Shown: positions 1 through 9,444, numbered from the stretch's first letter. The stretch: DNA of 64,000 bases from Bacteroidia bacterium (GCA_022072225.1 JAJVIC010000003.1:178338-242337), one strand, 5' to 3'. Program-made: numbers and translations. Notes: a model not told the origin generated them from the sequence alone.

Positions 1-418
1 ATTCTTCGGAATCATTGCCGCTTGGAATGTCGGGGCACTGGTAGCGGTAGGCCCATACAATGTTTCCATTGTTGTCAAGCTTAATCAGTACCGCGCCACC
101 TGATGAGGATGAACCCGAAACGATGAAGCCTCCGGTGCTGATGTTTTTGATGTCGGAAAAGTCGGTAGCAATACCTCCGGTAAAGGATTTAGCCCATTGA
201 AAATTGGCGTTGGCATCCATTTTAATAACGTTGCCATAGAGCGGAATAAAGCTGGCATTGGTTCCGGCAATAACGTAGTCACCGGCAGGGCTTTGTACCA
301 TGCCTCCGGTTAGGTCGAACTGGGCAATGTCGTAGCTGATGCGGAAGGTAGTTTGTGAGAAGCCGGTAATCAGTGAGCAGTAACCGGTAATCAGCAGAAG
401 AAGAATTCGTTTAAACAT
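1..418 (-). CDS. N-terminal part of a secreted protein, cut by the window edge
   Basis: Reading the minus strand from the ATG at 418 gives an open frame of 139 codons that runs off the left edge. It begins MFKRILLLLITGYCSLITG and continues FSQTTFRISYDIAQF, a typical signal peptide with a Gln just after the predicted cleavage site, as is common in Bacteroidota secreted proteins. The mature part has phrases such as GGMVQSPAGDYVIAGTN and VLIKLDNNGNIVWAYRY. These resemble the blades of beta-propeller-like secreted proteins in this phylum, which often end in a T9SS sorting domain; that end is outside the window. The signal peptide is encoded by a near-duplicated DNA stretch (about 365-398). Exact function is unknown. 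Confidence 0.8.
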   Translation of the reverse strand, partial: MFKRILLLLITGYCSLITGFSQTTFRISYDIAQFDLTGGMVQSPAGDYVIAGTNASFIPLYGNVIKMDANANFQWAKSFTGGIATDFSDIKNISTGGFIVSGSSSSGGAVLIKLDNNGNIVWAYRYQCPDIPSGNDSEE

Positions 419-566
419 TATCTTATAGTTATGTTTCTAAAAGGCTTGTTTTCAGGGTAAATGAAAACGGGGGGTAAAGGTATTAAAGGGAGTGAATGTG
501 CCAAATGGTTTTGTTAAGAGAAAGTAAATTTTAAGGGGGATTTAAGGGGGAACTCTCCGAATAGAA

Positions 567-840
567 AGTTTTATCATGCAGTAGTAAAGTTTACTCATGT
601 AGTAGCAAGGTTTACAACTGCAGTTGTAAGGTTTACTCATGCGGTTGTAAGATTTACTTTCTAACATTAAAGTTTACTACTGCAGTAGTAGAGTTCACTC
701 ATGCAGTTGTAAGGTTTACTTTTCTAATATTAAAGTTTACTACTGTAGTAGTAGAGTTCACTCATGCAGTTGTAAGGTTCACTCATGCAGTTGTAAGGTT
801 TGCTCATGCAGTTGTAGAGTTTACTAATGCACGAGTAAAC
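567..840. repeat. Tandem array of about thirteen 21-bp units
   Basis: The 493-bp gap between the two flanking genes is dominated by about 13 head-to-tail units of 21 bp (20 bp in one). A typical unit is GTTTACTCATGCAGTTGTAA plus one base. Many units are palindromic around a central TGCA, for example TTACAACTGCAGTTGTAA near 611 and ACTACTGCAGTAGT near 676. Others combine a left half of one type with a right half of another, so the array looks like a mosaic of half-sites. No ORF of interest crosses it. It lies between a minus-strand gene and the plus-strand mlaE-like gene, so it could carry regulatory sites or simply be a neutral repeat. Confidence 0.85.
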
Positions 841-911
841 CTTGCTCCGAGAGCAATTTCAATATAAATTACCCCTAACGCTTATTAAAAACTGTATTTT
901 AGCACCCCTAA

Positions 912-1655
912 ATGCTGAAACTGCTTTTCCACACCGGGCGCTACTTTATGCTGATGAAGCAAACCTTCAGCATACCCGAAAAGTGGAGTATTTTTCGTAA
1001 ACGTCTTTTTGAAGAACTGGATAATCTGGGCTGGGGGAGTATGGGTATTGTAGCACTTGTATCTATTTTTATGGGTGCGGTAATTACCATACAGAGTGCC
1101 TACAGTTTCACCAGTCCATGGATACCGCTTTATGCCGTAGGTCTGGCCACACGCGACACCACAATTTTAGAGCTTGCCCCTACCATTATCAGTATTATTC
1201 TTGCCGGCAAGGTAGGCTCCAACATTGCCTCCGAAATAGGAACCATGCGCGTAACCGACCAAATTGATGCACTGGAAATAATGGGAATAAATCCGGCTAC
1301 CCACCTTATACTTCCAAAAGTAGTTGCATCGGTTATTATCAACCCTTTTATTATTCTGATGAGTATGTTTCTGAGTATTTTCGGAGGCTGGTTGTTTGGA
1401 ATACTGGCGGGCGTTGTTACCACCTACGAATATGTTTACGGAATTCAGTTTGCATTTATTCCCTACTATGTTCAATATGCATTGGAAAAAACAGTGGTGT
1501 TTGCATTTATTATCTCATCGGTATCGGCCTATCAGGGCTTTTTTACTGACGGTGGCGCACTGGAAGTAGGTATTTCAAGCACACGGGCGGTAGTGTTCAG
1601 CATTATTCTGGTATTGCTTGCCAATTTTATACTAACACAGTTGCTGCTGGTATGA
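912..1655 (+). CDS. MlaE-type ABC transporter permease
   Basis: The 247-aa protein is the size of the MlaE/YrbE permease family and has its layout: an N-terminal amphipathic stretch, then about five hydrophobic segments. The family-typical region around residues 100-145 reads LAGKVGSNIASEIGTMRVTD followed by QIDALEIMGINP. The family forms the inner-membrane core of retrograde or anterograde phospholipid transporters (MlaFEDB type) and works as a dimer with an MlaF-type ATPase. The next gene encodes that ATPase and overlaps this one by 4 bp (ATGA), so the two are translationally coupled. No MlaD-type substrate-binding gene is seen next to it. The ATG at 912 follows a TATTTTAG element that may be a degenerate -7 box. 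Confidence 0.92.
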   Translation: MLKLLFHTGRYFMLMKQTFSIPEKWSIFRKRLFEELDNLGWGSMGIVALVSIFMGAVITIQSAYSFTSPWIPLYAVGLATRDTTILELAPTIISIILAGKVGSNIASEIGTMRVTDQIDALEIMGINPATHLILPKVVASVIINPFIILMSMFLSIFGGWLFGILAGVVTTYEYVYGIQFAFIPYYVQYALEKTVVFAFIISSVSAYQGFFTDGGALEVGISSTRAVVFSIILVLLANFILTQLLLV

Positions 1656-2413
1656 TAGAGATAAGAAACATTTCAAAAACCTTTGGCGATAATCATGTAC
1701 TGAAAAACATTTCGGCAAAATTTTATCCCGGAAAGGCTAACCTTATTATCGGGCAAAGCGGAAGCGGGAAAACGGTGCTGACCAAGTGCATGGTAGGTCT
1801 TATGCCGGTTGATGAAGGCACGGTAGAATTTGACGGGCGCGATTTTCTTTCCATGGATTTCAAAGAGAAGAAAGTTATACGTCAGGAACTGGGAATGCTT
1901 TTTCAGGGCGGTGCGTTATTCGATTCGCTCACAGTAGAACAAAACGTAATGTTTCCGCTCAGCATTTTTTCGGGTATGAGCGAAAGCGAACAATTAGACC
2001 GCGCTAATTTTTGTTTGCAACGGGTAAACCTTGTAAACAGCAACCACCTCTACCCTTCTGAAATCAGCGGAGGAATGAAAAAACGCGTAGCCATTGCCCG
2101 CGCCATTGCCATGAACCCGAAATACCTTTTTTGCGATGAGCCCAATTCGGGACTTGATCCAAAAACATCCATTGTAATTGATAACCTGATAAAAGAAATT
2201 ACCGAGGAGTTTAATATTACCACCGTTGTAATTACCCACGATATGAACTCGGTAATGGAAATTGGCGACAACATTATTTTTATCTACAAAGGTGAGAAAT
2301 GGTGGGAAGGCAGCAACGAAGAAATACTGCGCACCGATAATCAGGAAATCAATGATTTTGTTTACGCATCGAACTACATGAAGCGTATTAAGAAAGAGTT
2401 TTCGGGAAAATAA
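1652..2413 (+). CDS. MlaF-type ABC transporter ATP-binding protein
   Basis: This 253-aa ABC ATPase has the Walker A motif GQSGSGKT (residues 34-41), a signature region SGGMKKRVAIARA (about 139-151) and the Walker B region LFCDEPNSGLDP (about 159-170). The SGGM-KKR signature and length match the MlaF/Ttg2A lipid-transport subgroup. It is expected to energise the permease encoded just upstream, with which it overlaps by 4 bp. The inferred role is lipid trafficking between inner and outer membranes; direction and substrate cannot be read from the sequence. Confidence 0.93.
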   Translation: MIEIRNISKTFGDNHVLKNISAKFYPGKANLIIGQSGSGKTVLTKCMVGLMPVDEGTVEFDGRDFLSMDFKEKKVIRQELGMLFQGGALFDSLTVEQNVMFPLSIFSGMSESEQLDRANFCLQRVNLVNSNHLYPSEISGGMKKRVAIARAIAMNPKYLFCDEPNSGLDPKTSIVIDNLIKEITEEFNITTVVITHDMNSVMEIGDNIIFIYKGEKWWEGSNEEILRTDNQEINDFVYASNYMKRIKKEFSGK

Positions 2414-2469
2414 ATTTTGTTTTCTTCAATTTTTCTTTTTTATTTTACGGTAACCAAATCTAACCACCC

Positions 2470-4380
2470 ATGAAAACATTTATCCTCCTGTTTTTATCGT
2501 TTGGCATTTGCTTATCTGCATTTGCGCAACATTCCAAAGCTGTTTTAAGTCCCGCACTTACAGCCGAAAAAAAAGTAAACACCACTAAATCGGAAGTGCT
2601 TACCGCACATTTCTACGGGTTGAAACAACCTGAAATGAGCGAGAAAAACTGGAACCGCGTTATGGTGAACAAGTCAACACCCAAAGAAATAAAACACAAA
2701 ACACCCAACCACGAGTTGCTGATGCAAATTAAAGCACAGAAACAATTGGAGCGCCAGCAACAAAGCGGAAAAACAGTTGACGGAATTGAGCCCCCTTCAT
2801 CTGCTGCCGTTAATCCTGTTGTAGGTGTTGATTTTCTGGGCAACGAAATGTATGACGGCACACCACCTGATAATACGATTGCCATCAGCAATGGTGGAAA
2901 ATTAGTAAGCTCCGATAACACTACTATTGAGTATTATCAAAACAACGGCACTTACATTTCTACCTATGTAACACACTTTGATTTTTTTAATGAGCCTTCG
3001 CTCTCCGGAAATATTTACGACCCTAAAGTGCTTTATGATTCACAGGCCGACCGTTTTATTTTTGTAATACTTCATGGAACAGATAACACCACTTCACAAA
3101 TACTTGTAGCATTTTCAAAAACCAATAACCCAAGTGATGGCTGGTGGACTTACGGCATTCCCGGCAACACTTCCAACGCTAATGATTGGTTGGATTATCC
3201 GAATATCGGAGTTTCTAACAACGAACTTTATATTTCAGGAAATATGTTTACCAATGCCGGACAAAGCGATGGAAATGTATTGTTTCAAATTCCGAAACAG
3301 GCCGGCTATGACGGAGGAAATCTTCAGTATCAATATTGGCAAAACGTAGTAGATGGCGAAGGTAACGTGGCATTTACACTTGTTCCCGCATCGTTCGGGC
3401 AACAGGGAAATTATGGTCCGGGAATTTATTTGGTAAGCAATAATTCATCGGGCAGCAATAAAGTTTACCTGCATGATTTAACAAACGATATGTCGTCAGG
3501 AAACGAAACCATTGACAGCTACTGGTTCAGCACCACTGCTTATTCACCGGGAGCAAACGGCAATATGCAAGGTTCATCTGACTTGCTTAACACCGGTGAT
3601 AACCGCATACAAAATGCATTTTACCTCAACGGAATTATTCATTTTGTATTTAACTCGGATATTGGCGGTTCGTGGAACGGAATCAATTACAACCGCATGG
3701 ATTTAAATGCCGGCACCAACACTTCGAGCACATTTGGTTTGCAGGGTTCGCAAGATTATTGTTATCCATCCGTTGCATCTTTTGCAACTTCTGCAAGCGA
3801 TAAAAGTGTAATGATTGGTTTTCTTTCATCGGGACAAAACAGCTACCCTTCCGTTCGCGTAGTGAACTGCGATAACAATATGAGCTGGTCAAATTCAGTT
3901 TCGGTAAAAGCCGGTGAAAGCGCGGTTGATATTCAGGGCAACGAAGAGCGCTGGGGCGATTATTCGGCAATGAGTCGCAAGCACAATGCCTCGGCAGCCG
4001 AAGTATGGATGGTAGGTTGTTACGGTGTCCCATCTAATGCAGGAGCGAATAATACATACAACGCATGGGTGGCACAAATAAAAGGTACAGGAGGAAGCAA
4101 CAGCGTTGAAGAAGCGGATGAAAAACAATTTAACGTTTATCCCAATCCTGTTGTAGATTTATTCAGCATAGAATTTGAATTGGACAAAGCCGAAATGATT
4201 GATATCAGTATTTACAACATCAACGGTGAATTGGTAAAACTGCTGTACAAAGACAGAACCAAAACCGGATTGAACAAACTTTATTTCAATAAAAATGCAC
4301 TGAGCGCAGGCATTTACAACCTGATTATTAAAAACGAAAATGCTATTCTGAAAAATGAAAAAATTATTATTGCCAATTAA
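2470..4380 (+). CDS. Secreted protein with T9SS type A sorting domain
   Basis: The 636-aa product starts with a signal peptide (MKTFILLFLSFGICLSAFAQ). It ends with a T9SS C-terminal domain from about residue 555, with the hallmark VYPNPVVDLFSIEF and a terminal strand NEKIIIAN. The central 450 residues are rich in Asn, Gly, Tyr and Trp (for example DPKVLYDSQADRFIFV and NDWLDYPNIGVSNNELYIS). They look like a beta-propeller, but I recognise no catalytic motif. The protein is therefore expected to be exported by Sec and then by T9SS to the cell surface or medium. Its last 26 bp overlap the start of the next gene. Confidence 0.88.
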   Translation: MKTFILLFLSFGICLSAFAQHSKAVLSPALTAEKKVNTTKSEVLTAHFYGLKQPEMSEKNWNRVMVNKSTPKEIKHKTPNHELLMQIKAQKQLERQQQSGKTVDGIEPPSSAAVNPVVGVDFLGNEMYDGTPPDNTIAISNGGKLVSSDNTTIEYYQNNGTYISTYVTHFDFFNEPSLSGNIYDPKVLYDSQADRFIFVILHGTDNTTSQILVAFSKTNNPSDGWWTYGIPGNTSNANDWLDYPNIGVSNNELYISGNMFTNAGQSDGNVLFQIPKQAGYDGGNLQYQYWQNVVDGEGNVAFTLVPASFGQQGNYGPGIYLVSNNSSGSNKVYLHDLTNDMSSGNETIDSYWFSTTAYSPGANGNMQGSSDLLNTGDNRIQNAFYLNGIIHFVFNSDIGGSWNGINYNRMDLNAGTNTSSTFGLQGSQDYCYPSVASFATSASDKSVMIGFLSSGQNSYPSVRVVNCDNNMSWSNSVSVKAGESAVDIQGNEERWGDYSAMSRKHNASAAEVWMVGCYGVPSNAGANNTYNAWVAQIKGTGGSNSVEEADEKQFNVYPNPVVDLFSIEFELDKAEMIDISIYNINGELVKLLYKDRTKTGLNKLYFNKNALSAGIYNLIIKNENAILKNEKIIIAN

Positions 4381-4720
4381 TATTGCTGCGATTGCAATAC
4401 TTGCTGTTGCATGTAGTGGAAATAAAGCCGACACAACTACAAACGACAGCTTACAAACCGACACTCCTTTTGTGAATCACATTGATTCAAATTCTGCGAA
4501 TGATAAAGTGGAACTAAACACCGACAACGCAGTAGTAAACAACAATAAGGAGCAAGATGAAGCAAAAAAAATGGGCGAAGCTGATACCAAAGGTTCAACA
4601 GAAAAAGGAAAAACAGAAAATCCTTCAACAGGAAAAACGGAAGTTGTAAAACACGGAAGTGATAATCAGGCGAAATTAGATTCTATAAAAGCAGCCAAAC
4701 AAAAACAGAGAGGTAATTAA
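4355..4720 (+). CDS. Small lysine/threonine-rich lipoprotein
   Basis: A 121-aa protein beginning MKKLLLPINIAAIAILAVAC, followed by SGNK. This is a signal peptide with a lipobox (AVAC), so the mature protein should be a lipid-anchored envelope protein. The rest is low-complexity and highly charged, rich in Asp, Asn, Lys, Glu and Thr, and probably disordered. The ATG lies inside the 3' end of the preceding T9SS gene (26-bp overlap, different frame), and the stop overlaps the next start by one base. The three genes are therefore likely co-transcribed and coupled. No function is assignable. Confidence 0.75.
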   Translation: MKKLLLPINIAAIAILAVACSGNKADTTTNDSLQTDTPFVNHIDSNSANDKVELNTDNAVVNNNKEQDEAKKMGEADTKGSTEKGKTENPSTGKTEVVKHGSDNQAKLDSIKAAKQKQRGN

Positions 4721-4977
4721 TGCTAACCAACAACGATATTTTAAAAAAGCTGCGCATAGCACTTGAACTGAAAGATGAGGATATTATCCACATTCTGAAG
4801 CTGGCAGATTTTACAATTTCAAAAAGTGAATTGAGCGCATTGTTTCGCAGAGACGACCATCCTAATTACGTTGCCTGTGGCGACCAGTTACTGCGCAATT
4901 TTTTGCAGGGACTTATTATCTATAAGCGAGGGCCGCGGGAAGTAAAACCCGAACAGAAAAAGGTGCAGAAAAAATAA
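4720..4977 (+). CDS. DUF1456-family protein, single-repeat form
   Basis: The 85-aa product contains one copy of the DUF1456 (YehS-type) motif: an N-terminal LTNNDILKKLRIALELKDED followed by a segment with LFRRDDHPNYVACGDQLLRNFLQGL. Family members such as E. coli YehS are about twice as long and contain two copies, so this is a half-length version with a lysine-rich tail. The family's biochemical function is unknown. The start overlaps the previous stop by one base (TAATG). A strong intrinsic terminator begins at the stop codon. Confidence 0.8.
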   Translation: MLTNNDILKKLRIALELKDEDIIHILKLADFTISKSELSALFRRDDHPNYVACGDQLLRNFLQGLIIYKRGPREVKPEQKKVQKK

Positions 4978-5016
4978 AAGAGAAAAGGCTGAATTTTATT
5001 CAGCCTTTTCTCTTTT
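4976..5016. terminator. Bidirectional intrinsic terminator
   Basis: A perfect 18-bp inverted repeat (arms 4976-4993 and 4999-5016, loop TTTTA) has A-rich and T-rich flanks on both sides. It lies between the convergent DUF1456 gene and the SprB-repeat gene and can end transcription from either side. Confidence 0.9.
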
Positions 5017-5055
5017 ATGCTTCTTGCACTTCAACTACGCTCAGTGTGACAGGTG

Positions 5056-8000
5056 TTATCGCTTCACTATTCTTCTCACCATATTCTCACCTTGCGCCTG
5101 CACAGTCAGCACATACATACCTGCAGCCAGATTAGAAATATCAAAGTTCTCTCTGTAGTTTCCGTTTGCTTCGCGTGAATTAGCAAATACCAGACTTCCG
5201 GTAACTGTGTAAAGCGAAATGTTTACTTCTGTTTCTTTTGTCAATTCCATTTCAATGGTAAACATTTCGTAAACCGGGTTAGGATAAACGTTGAGTGAAA
5301 TTGGTTTTACTTCTTCCGCAATTCCTACCGGTGGGTCGGTTAAGGTAACACATGCCTGAGTTGTGCAACCGTTATTATCGGTTACATCAAAGCAATATGT
5401 TCCGGCAGGAAGACCATTAACAGTAGAAGGTACAGGTGTACCGTTGTATGAATACGAATAAGGCGCTGTTCCTCCGGTTGCAGTTGCGGTTATGCTACCA
5501 TCTGTGCAACCGATGCAGGATGGATCGGTGCCGCTTGCAGTAACAGCAAGTTCAGTTGGTTCAGTAATGGTTACACTTTCAAATGATTCGCAACCGCTTT
5601 GGTCGGTAACGGTAACGGTATAGGTTCCCGCTTCCAATCCTGTAGCCGATGCAGTAGTTTGCTCCGGTGTGGTGTTCCATGAATAGGTGAGGTTTCCAGT
5701 TCCGCCTGTGGCAGTAACAGTTGCTGTTCCGTTGTTACCATCAAAACAGCTTACATTGGTTCCTAAAACACTTAAATCAGCAGCACCTGCATTATTTACG
5801 GTTGCGCTTGCTGTTGCCGTACAGTTATTGTTGTCGGTAATGATTACGGTATAAACACCTGCTGCAAGTCCTGTTGCTGTTGCAGCAGTTTGAACAGGCG
5901 AGGTATTCCATGAATAGGTATAACCGCCTACACCGCCTGCTGCGGTAACTGTTGCTTCACCATCGCTCTGGTTGCAGGCTGCATCGGTTACATCTATGGT
6001 TGAGGTAATGGCAGCCGGTTGGTTAATAGTTGCATTTTTTGAAACGGTGCAACCGTTGGCATCGGTAATAACAACCGTGTAACTTCCGGCAGGCAAACCA
6101 AAAGCAGTTTGCGTAGTTTGCGCAGGAACGGTGTTCCATGAATAGGTGTAAGGAGCAGTTCCTCCTGAAGGGTTAGCAGTAGTTGCACCGTTAGTTCCGC
6201 CATTGCACGAAACATGTGTTTGCAACGTGGTAGCTGTAAGCGGTGATGCAGGTTGTGTAACGTTTGCAGTGGCAGATGCTTCGCAACCGTTTGCATCAGT
6301 AACCAGAACGGTGTAAACTCCAGCTGCAAGTCCGCTAATGGAGGCGGTTGTTTGTGCAGGTTGTGTATCCCATAAGTACGTATAAGGGGTTGTTCCGCCT
6401 GTAACATTTGCTGTTGCAGAACCGGTCAACTGCCCGCTGCATAAAATATTTTCGTGAGAAGCATTTACGGTTAGCTGAACAGGTTCAGTAATAGTTACCG
6501 TTGCAGAAAATTCGCAGCCTGCATTGTCTGTAACCGTTGCTGTATAGGTTCCGGCAGTAAGTCCTGTAACTGATTGTGTGGTTTGCACCGGATTAGTATC
6601 CCATGAGAATGAATATGGTTGTGTTCCACCGGAAACACCTATTGTTGCTGTTCCGTTGTTGCCTCCGAAGCAACTTACGTTTGTTGCGTTAGCTTCGGCA
6701 TTAAGTCCACCTGCATTAGGCACATTAATGACAGAAGTTGCTGAGCAGGCATTTTCATCGGTAACGGTAACGGTGTATGTTCCTGAAAGAAGTCCTAAAG
6801 CTGTTGCAGTTGTCTGCACAGGATTGCTGTTCCAGGAATAGGTGTAGTTCCCTGTTCCACCGGTTACGGTTGCAGTAGCAGTTCCATTACTTTGTCCGCA
6901 ATCCTGAGGTGTTGCGTTTACTGTAATCTGTATAGATGATGGTTGTGTGATGGTTGCCGATTCGGTAACGGAACAACCGTTGGCATCTGCTACCGTTACA
7001 TCATACGTACCTGCTTCCAGGTTAATTGCTGTTTCGGTAGTTTGTTCAGGATTGGAGTTCCATGAATAGGTGTAAGGCTGGGTGCCACCAACCGGAACTG
7101 CGGTAGCAGAACCATTGTTTCCGCCATCGCACGACACATGTGTTTGCAAGGTAGAGGCTGTAAGTTCGTCAGGTTCTGTAACGCTTGCTGTTTCGGTTGC
7201 GGTGCAACCGTTAGCATCGGTAACGGTTAAGGTATAATCACCGGCAAGTAAATTTGAAATGGCGCCTGTGGTTTGTTCCGGTGTTGTGTTCCATGAATAG
7301 GTGTAAGGAGTTACACCACCATCAATGGTTGAATTTATTCCGCCAGAAGTTTCGCCATTGCAGGCAATGTCAGTTGCATCCAGCGTAATTGCAATTGCAG
7401 CCGGTTCATTAATAGTAACAGTAGAAACTGTTGTGCAGCCGGATTGATCTGTAACCGTTGAGGTGTATGTTCCTGCACTAAGACCAAAAGCTGTTTGGGT
7501 AGTAGCACCGCCCGGTGACCATAAATAAGTATACGGCTGTGAACCACCTGAAGGTGTTACTGTTGCCGTTCCATTGTTGCCTCCGTTGCAACTTACGTTT
7601 GTGTGCGAAACCGTTGAAGATGGTCCGCCAGGAGAAACAACTGTTGCTGAAGCGCTCACAGAGCAATTGTTGTCGTCTGTAACCGTAACGGTATAAGTTC
7701 CGGCAGGCAGATTTGTTGCCACAGCTGTTGTTTGCACAGGGTTGCTGTTCCATGAATACGCTAAAGTTCCTTCGCCTCCGCTTGCGGTTGCAGTTGCAGT
7801 TCCTGTCTGCTGTCCACACGGTGTGTTAGTTGAAGAAACCGAAAGGGTTATTGCAGGGGGTTGAGTAATAGTAGTTCCTGCAGTTGCCACACATCCGTTG
7901 GAGTCAGTAACCAATACCGAGTAATTTCCTGCGGGAAGGTTGATTGCTGTTTGGGTAGTTTGGTCGGGGTTTGTATTCCAGTCAAATGTATAAGGTTGAG

Positions 8001-9309
8001 TTCCTCCTGATACGTTGGCTATTGCAGAACCATCGTTGGCCGAGTTGCAGGAGAGATTATTTCCTGTAATGTTTACCAGCATAAGCGGAGGGTTAACCAA
8101 TGTTACGGTTGCTGTAGCAGAGCATCCGAAGTTGTCTGTTGCAATAACGGTATAAGTTCCGGCCGGAAGTCCTGTTGCATTCTGCGCATAAATAACAGGG
8201 TTTGCATCCCACTGAAACCAGTAGGGAGTAGTGCCTCCCGAAGCAGTTGCAGAAGCTGTTCCGTCTGCGCTACCGAAACACAACGGATCGGTATATGTTG
8301 CAGTAACTGTAATAGAATTAGACTGTGTTACTATAACTGTTCCTTCTCCGTTACAACCTTGTGAATCGGTAATGTAAACGGTGTAGGTTCCTACTTCAAG
8401 TCCTGTTGCCGTTTGGGTGGTTTGCACAGGGTTGGTATCCCAGATGTATGTATAAGGACCTACACCTCCTGATGGCGTTGCAGTTGCAGTTCCGTTAGTA
8501 CCTCCGTTGCAGGTTACGGGTGTTTCAGTAACGGTAACGCTTGGACCTCCAACATTTGGAACTGTAACGGGAGCGGAAATAGAACAACCATCAGCATCTG
8601 TAGCTGTAACAATATATGTTCCTGTTGCAAGACCTGTAGCGGTTTGTGTGGTTTGTACAGGATTTGTATTCCAGGAATATGTAAAGCCACCGGCTCCGCC
8701 TGTTGCATTTGCAGTTGCTGTTCCGTCAGATAGCCCACAGGTGGCGGGTGTTGTGGAAACGGAGCCACCAATTTGGGCACCTTGATTGATAGTTACTGTA
8801 GCGGTTTTTGAGCAATTATTTCGGGTTACAGTTACGGTATAAGTTCCTGCAGTAAGGTTAGTAGCTGTTTGTGTGGTTTGAACTGGTGTTGTATTCCATG
8901 AATAGGTGATATTTCCTGAACCACCTGTAACGTTAGCCGTAGCCGAACCATCGGTTCCTCCATAGCAGGTAGCATCTTCTTTAGTAATGGTAATAGTAAT
9001 TCCGGTTGGCTGGGTAATTGTAACCTGCTCGGTGGTTACACAGCCGTTTGATGCGGTAATGGTACAGATGTAGGTTCCGGCACAGAGGTTAGTAGCAGTT
9101 TGTGTAGTTTGTACAGGAACAGTATTCCATGAATAAGAATGTTGACCAAATCCACCAAAGAATACGTTAACAGTAGCAGAGCCATTACAGGCTCCGTTGC
9201 ATGTTACATTTTGAACGGATGATGTTGCAAAACATTGGGCTTTTACTGAATTTGTGCTGAAGATATTTAACAACACTAAAGCAAAAACTGAACTGTAGAA
9301 AAATTTCAT
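5056..9309 (-). CDS. Large SprB-repeat surface protein with T9SS sorting domain
   Basis: The 1417-aa protein has a signal peptide (MKFFYSSVFALVLLNIF, cleavage near KAQC) and then 17 tandem modules of about 75 residues. Each module has the SprB-repeat pattern: C-N-G-G-x-N-G-x-A, GG-x-x-P-Y-T-Y-x-W, AGTYTVTVTD and a second Cys in NGC. The two Cys of each module probably form a disulfide. The C-terminal about 80 residues are a T9SS type A domain (NVYPNPVYEMFTIEM, ending VRRIVKR). SprB of Flavobacterium johnsoniae is a mobile gliding adhesin; proteins with such repeats are surface or secreted, but gliding cannot be inferred from this gene alone. Modules 3, 7, 11 and 15 are more alike than neighbours, showing a four-module higher-order repeat. 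A possible TACATTTC -7 box lies at 9344-9337. Confidence 0.93.
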   Translation of the reverse strand: MKFFYSSVFALVLLNIFSTNSVKAQCFATSSVQNVTCNGACNGSATVNVFFGGFGQHSYSWNTVPVQTTQTATNLCAGTYICTITASNGCVTTEQVTITQPTGITITITKEDATCYGGTDGSATANVTGGSGNITYSWNTTPVQTTQTATNLTAGTYTVTVTRNNCSKTATVTINQGAQIGGSVSTTPATCGLSDGTATANATGGAGGFTYSWNTNPVQTTQTATGLATGTYIVTATDADGCSISAPVTVPNVGGPSVTVTETPVTCNGGTNGTATATPSGGVGPYTYIWDTNPVQTTQTATGLEVGTYTVYITDSQGCNGEGTVIVTQSNSITVTATYTDPLCFGSADGTASATASGGTTPYWFQWDANPVIYAQNATGLPAGTYTVIATDNFGCSATATVTLVNPPLMLVNITGNNLSCNSANDGSAIANVSGGTQPYTFDWNTNPDQTTQTAINLPAGNYSVLVTDSNGCVATAGTTITQPPAITLSVSSTNTPCGQQTGTATATASGGEGTLAYSWNSNPVQTTAVATNLPAGTYTVTVTDDNNCSVSASATVVSPGGPSSTVSHTNVSCNGGNNGTATVTPSGGSQPYTYLWSPGGATTQTAFGLSAGTYTSTVTDQSGCTTVSTVTINEPAAIAITLDATDIACNGETSGGINSTIDGGVTPYTYSWNTTPEQTTGAISNLLAGDYTLTVTDANGCTATETASVTEPDELTASTLQTHVSCDGGNNGSATAVPVGGTQPYTYSWNSNPEQTTETAINLEAGTYDVTVADANGCSVTESATITQPSSIQITVNATPQDCGQSNGTATATVTGGTGNYTYSWNSNPVQTTATALGLLSGTYTVTVTDENACSATSVINVPNAGGLNAEANATNVSCFGGNNGTATIGVSGGTQPYSFSWDTNPVQTTQSVTGLTAGTYTATVTDNAGCEFSATVTITEPVQLTVNASHENILCSGQLTGSATANVTGGTTPYTYLWDTQPAQTTASISGLAAGVYTVLVTDANGCEASATANVTQPASPLTATTLQTHVSCNGGTNGATTANPSGGTAPYTYSWNTVPAQTTQTAFGLPAGSYTVVITDANGCTVSKNATINQPAAITSTIDVTDAACNQSDGEATVTAAGGVGGYTYSWNTSPVQTAATATGLAAGVYTVIITDNNNCTATASATVNNAGAADLSVLGTNVSCFDGNNGTATVTATGGTGNLTYSWNTTPEQTTASATGLEAGTYTVTVTDQSGCESFESVTITEPTELAVTASGTDPSCIGCTDGSITATATGGTAPYSYSYNGTPVPSTVNGLPAGTYCFDVTDNNGCTTQACVTLTDPPVGIAEEVKPISLNVYPNPVYEMFTIEMELTKETEVNISLYTVTGSLVFANSREANGNYRENFDISNLAAGMYVLTVQAQGENMVRRIVKR

Positions 9310-9444
9310 TTGTATAGATTAATTGTTTGAGGAGGCGAAATGTATAAATAATTCATCTATGAATAGTTGCACCTCGGTAAATGGTAACATCAAAAGCGTG
9401 AAATGGTGTAAAAGGCGGTAACGATGAAGACAGAGAAAATTTAT

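Noticed and set aside
5994..8785. Several ORFs in other frames of the SprB-repeat gene
   Set aside because: They arise from the repeated DNA, are Leu/Gln- or Val/Pro-rich low-complexity, and have no own start signals.
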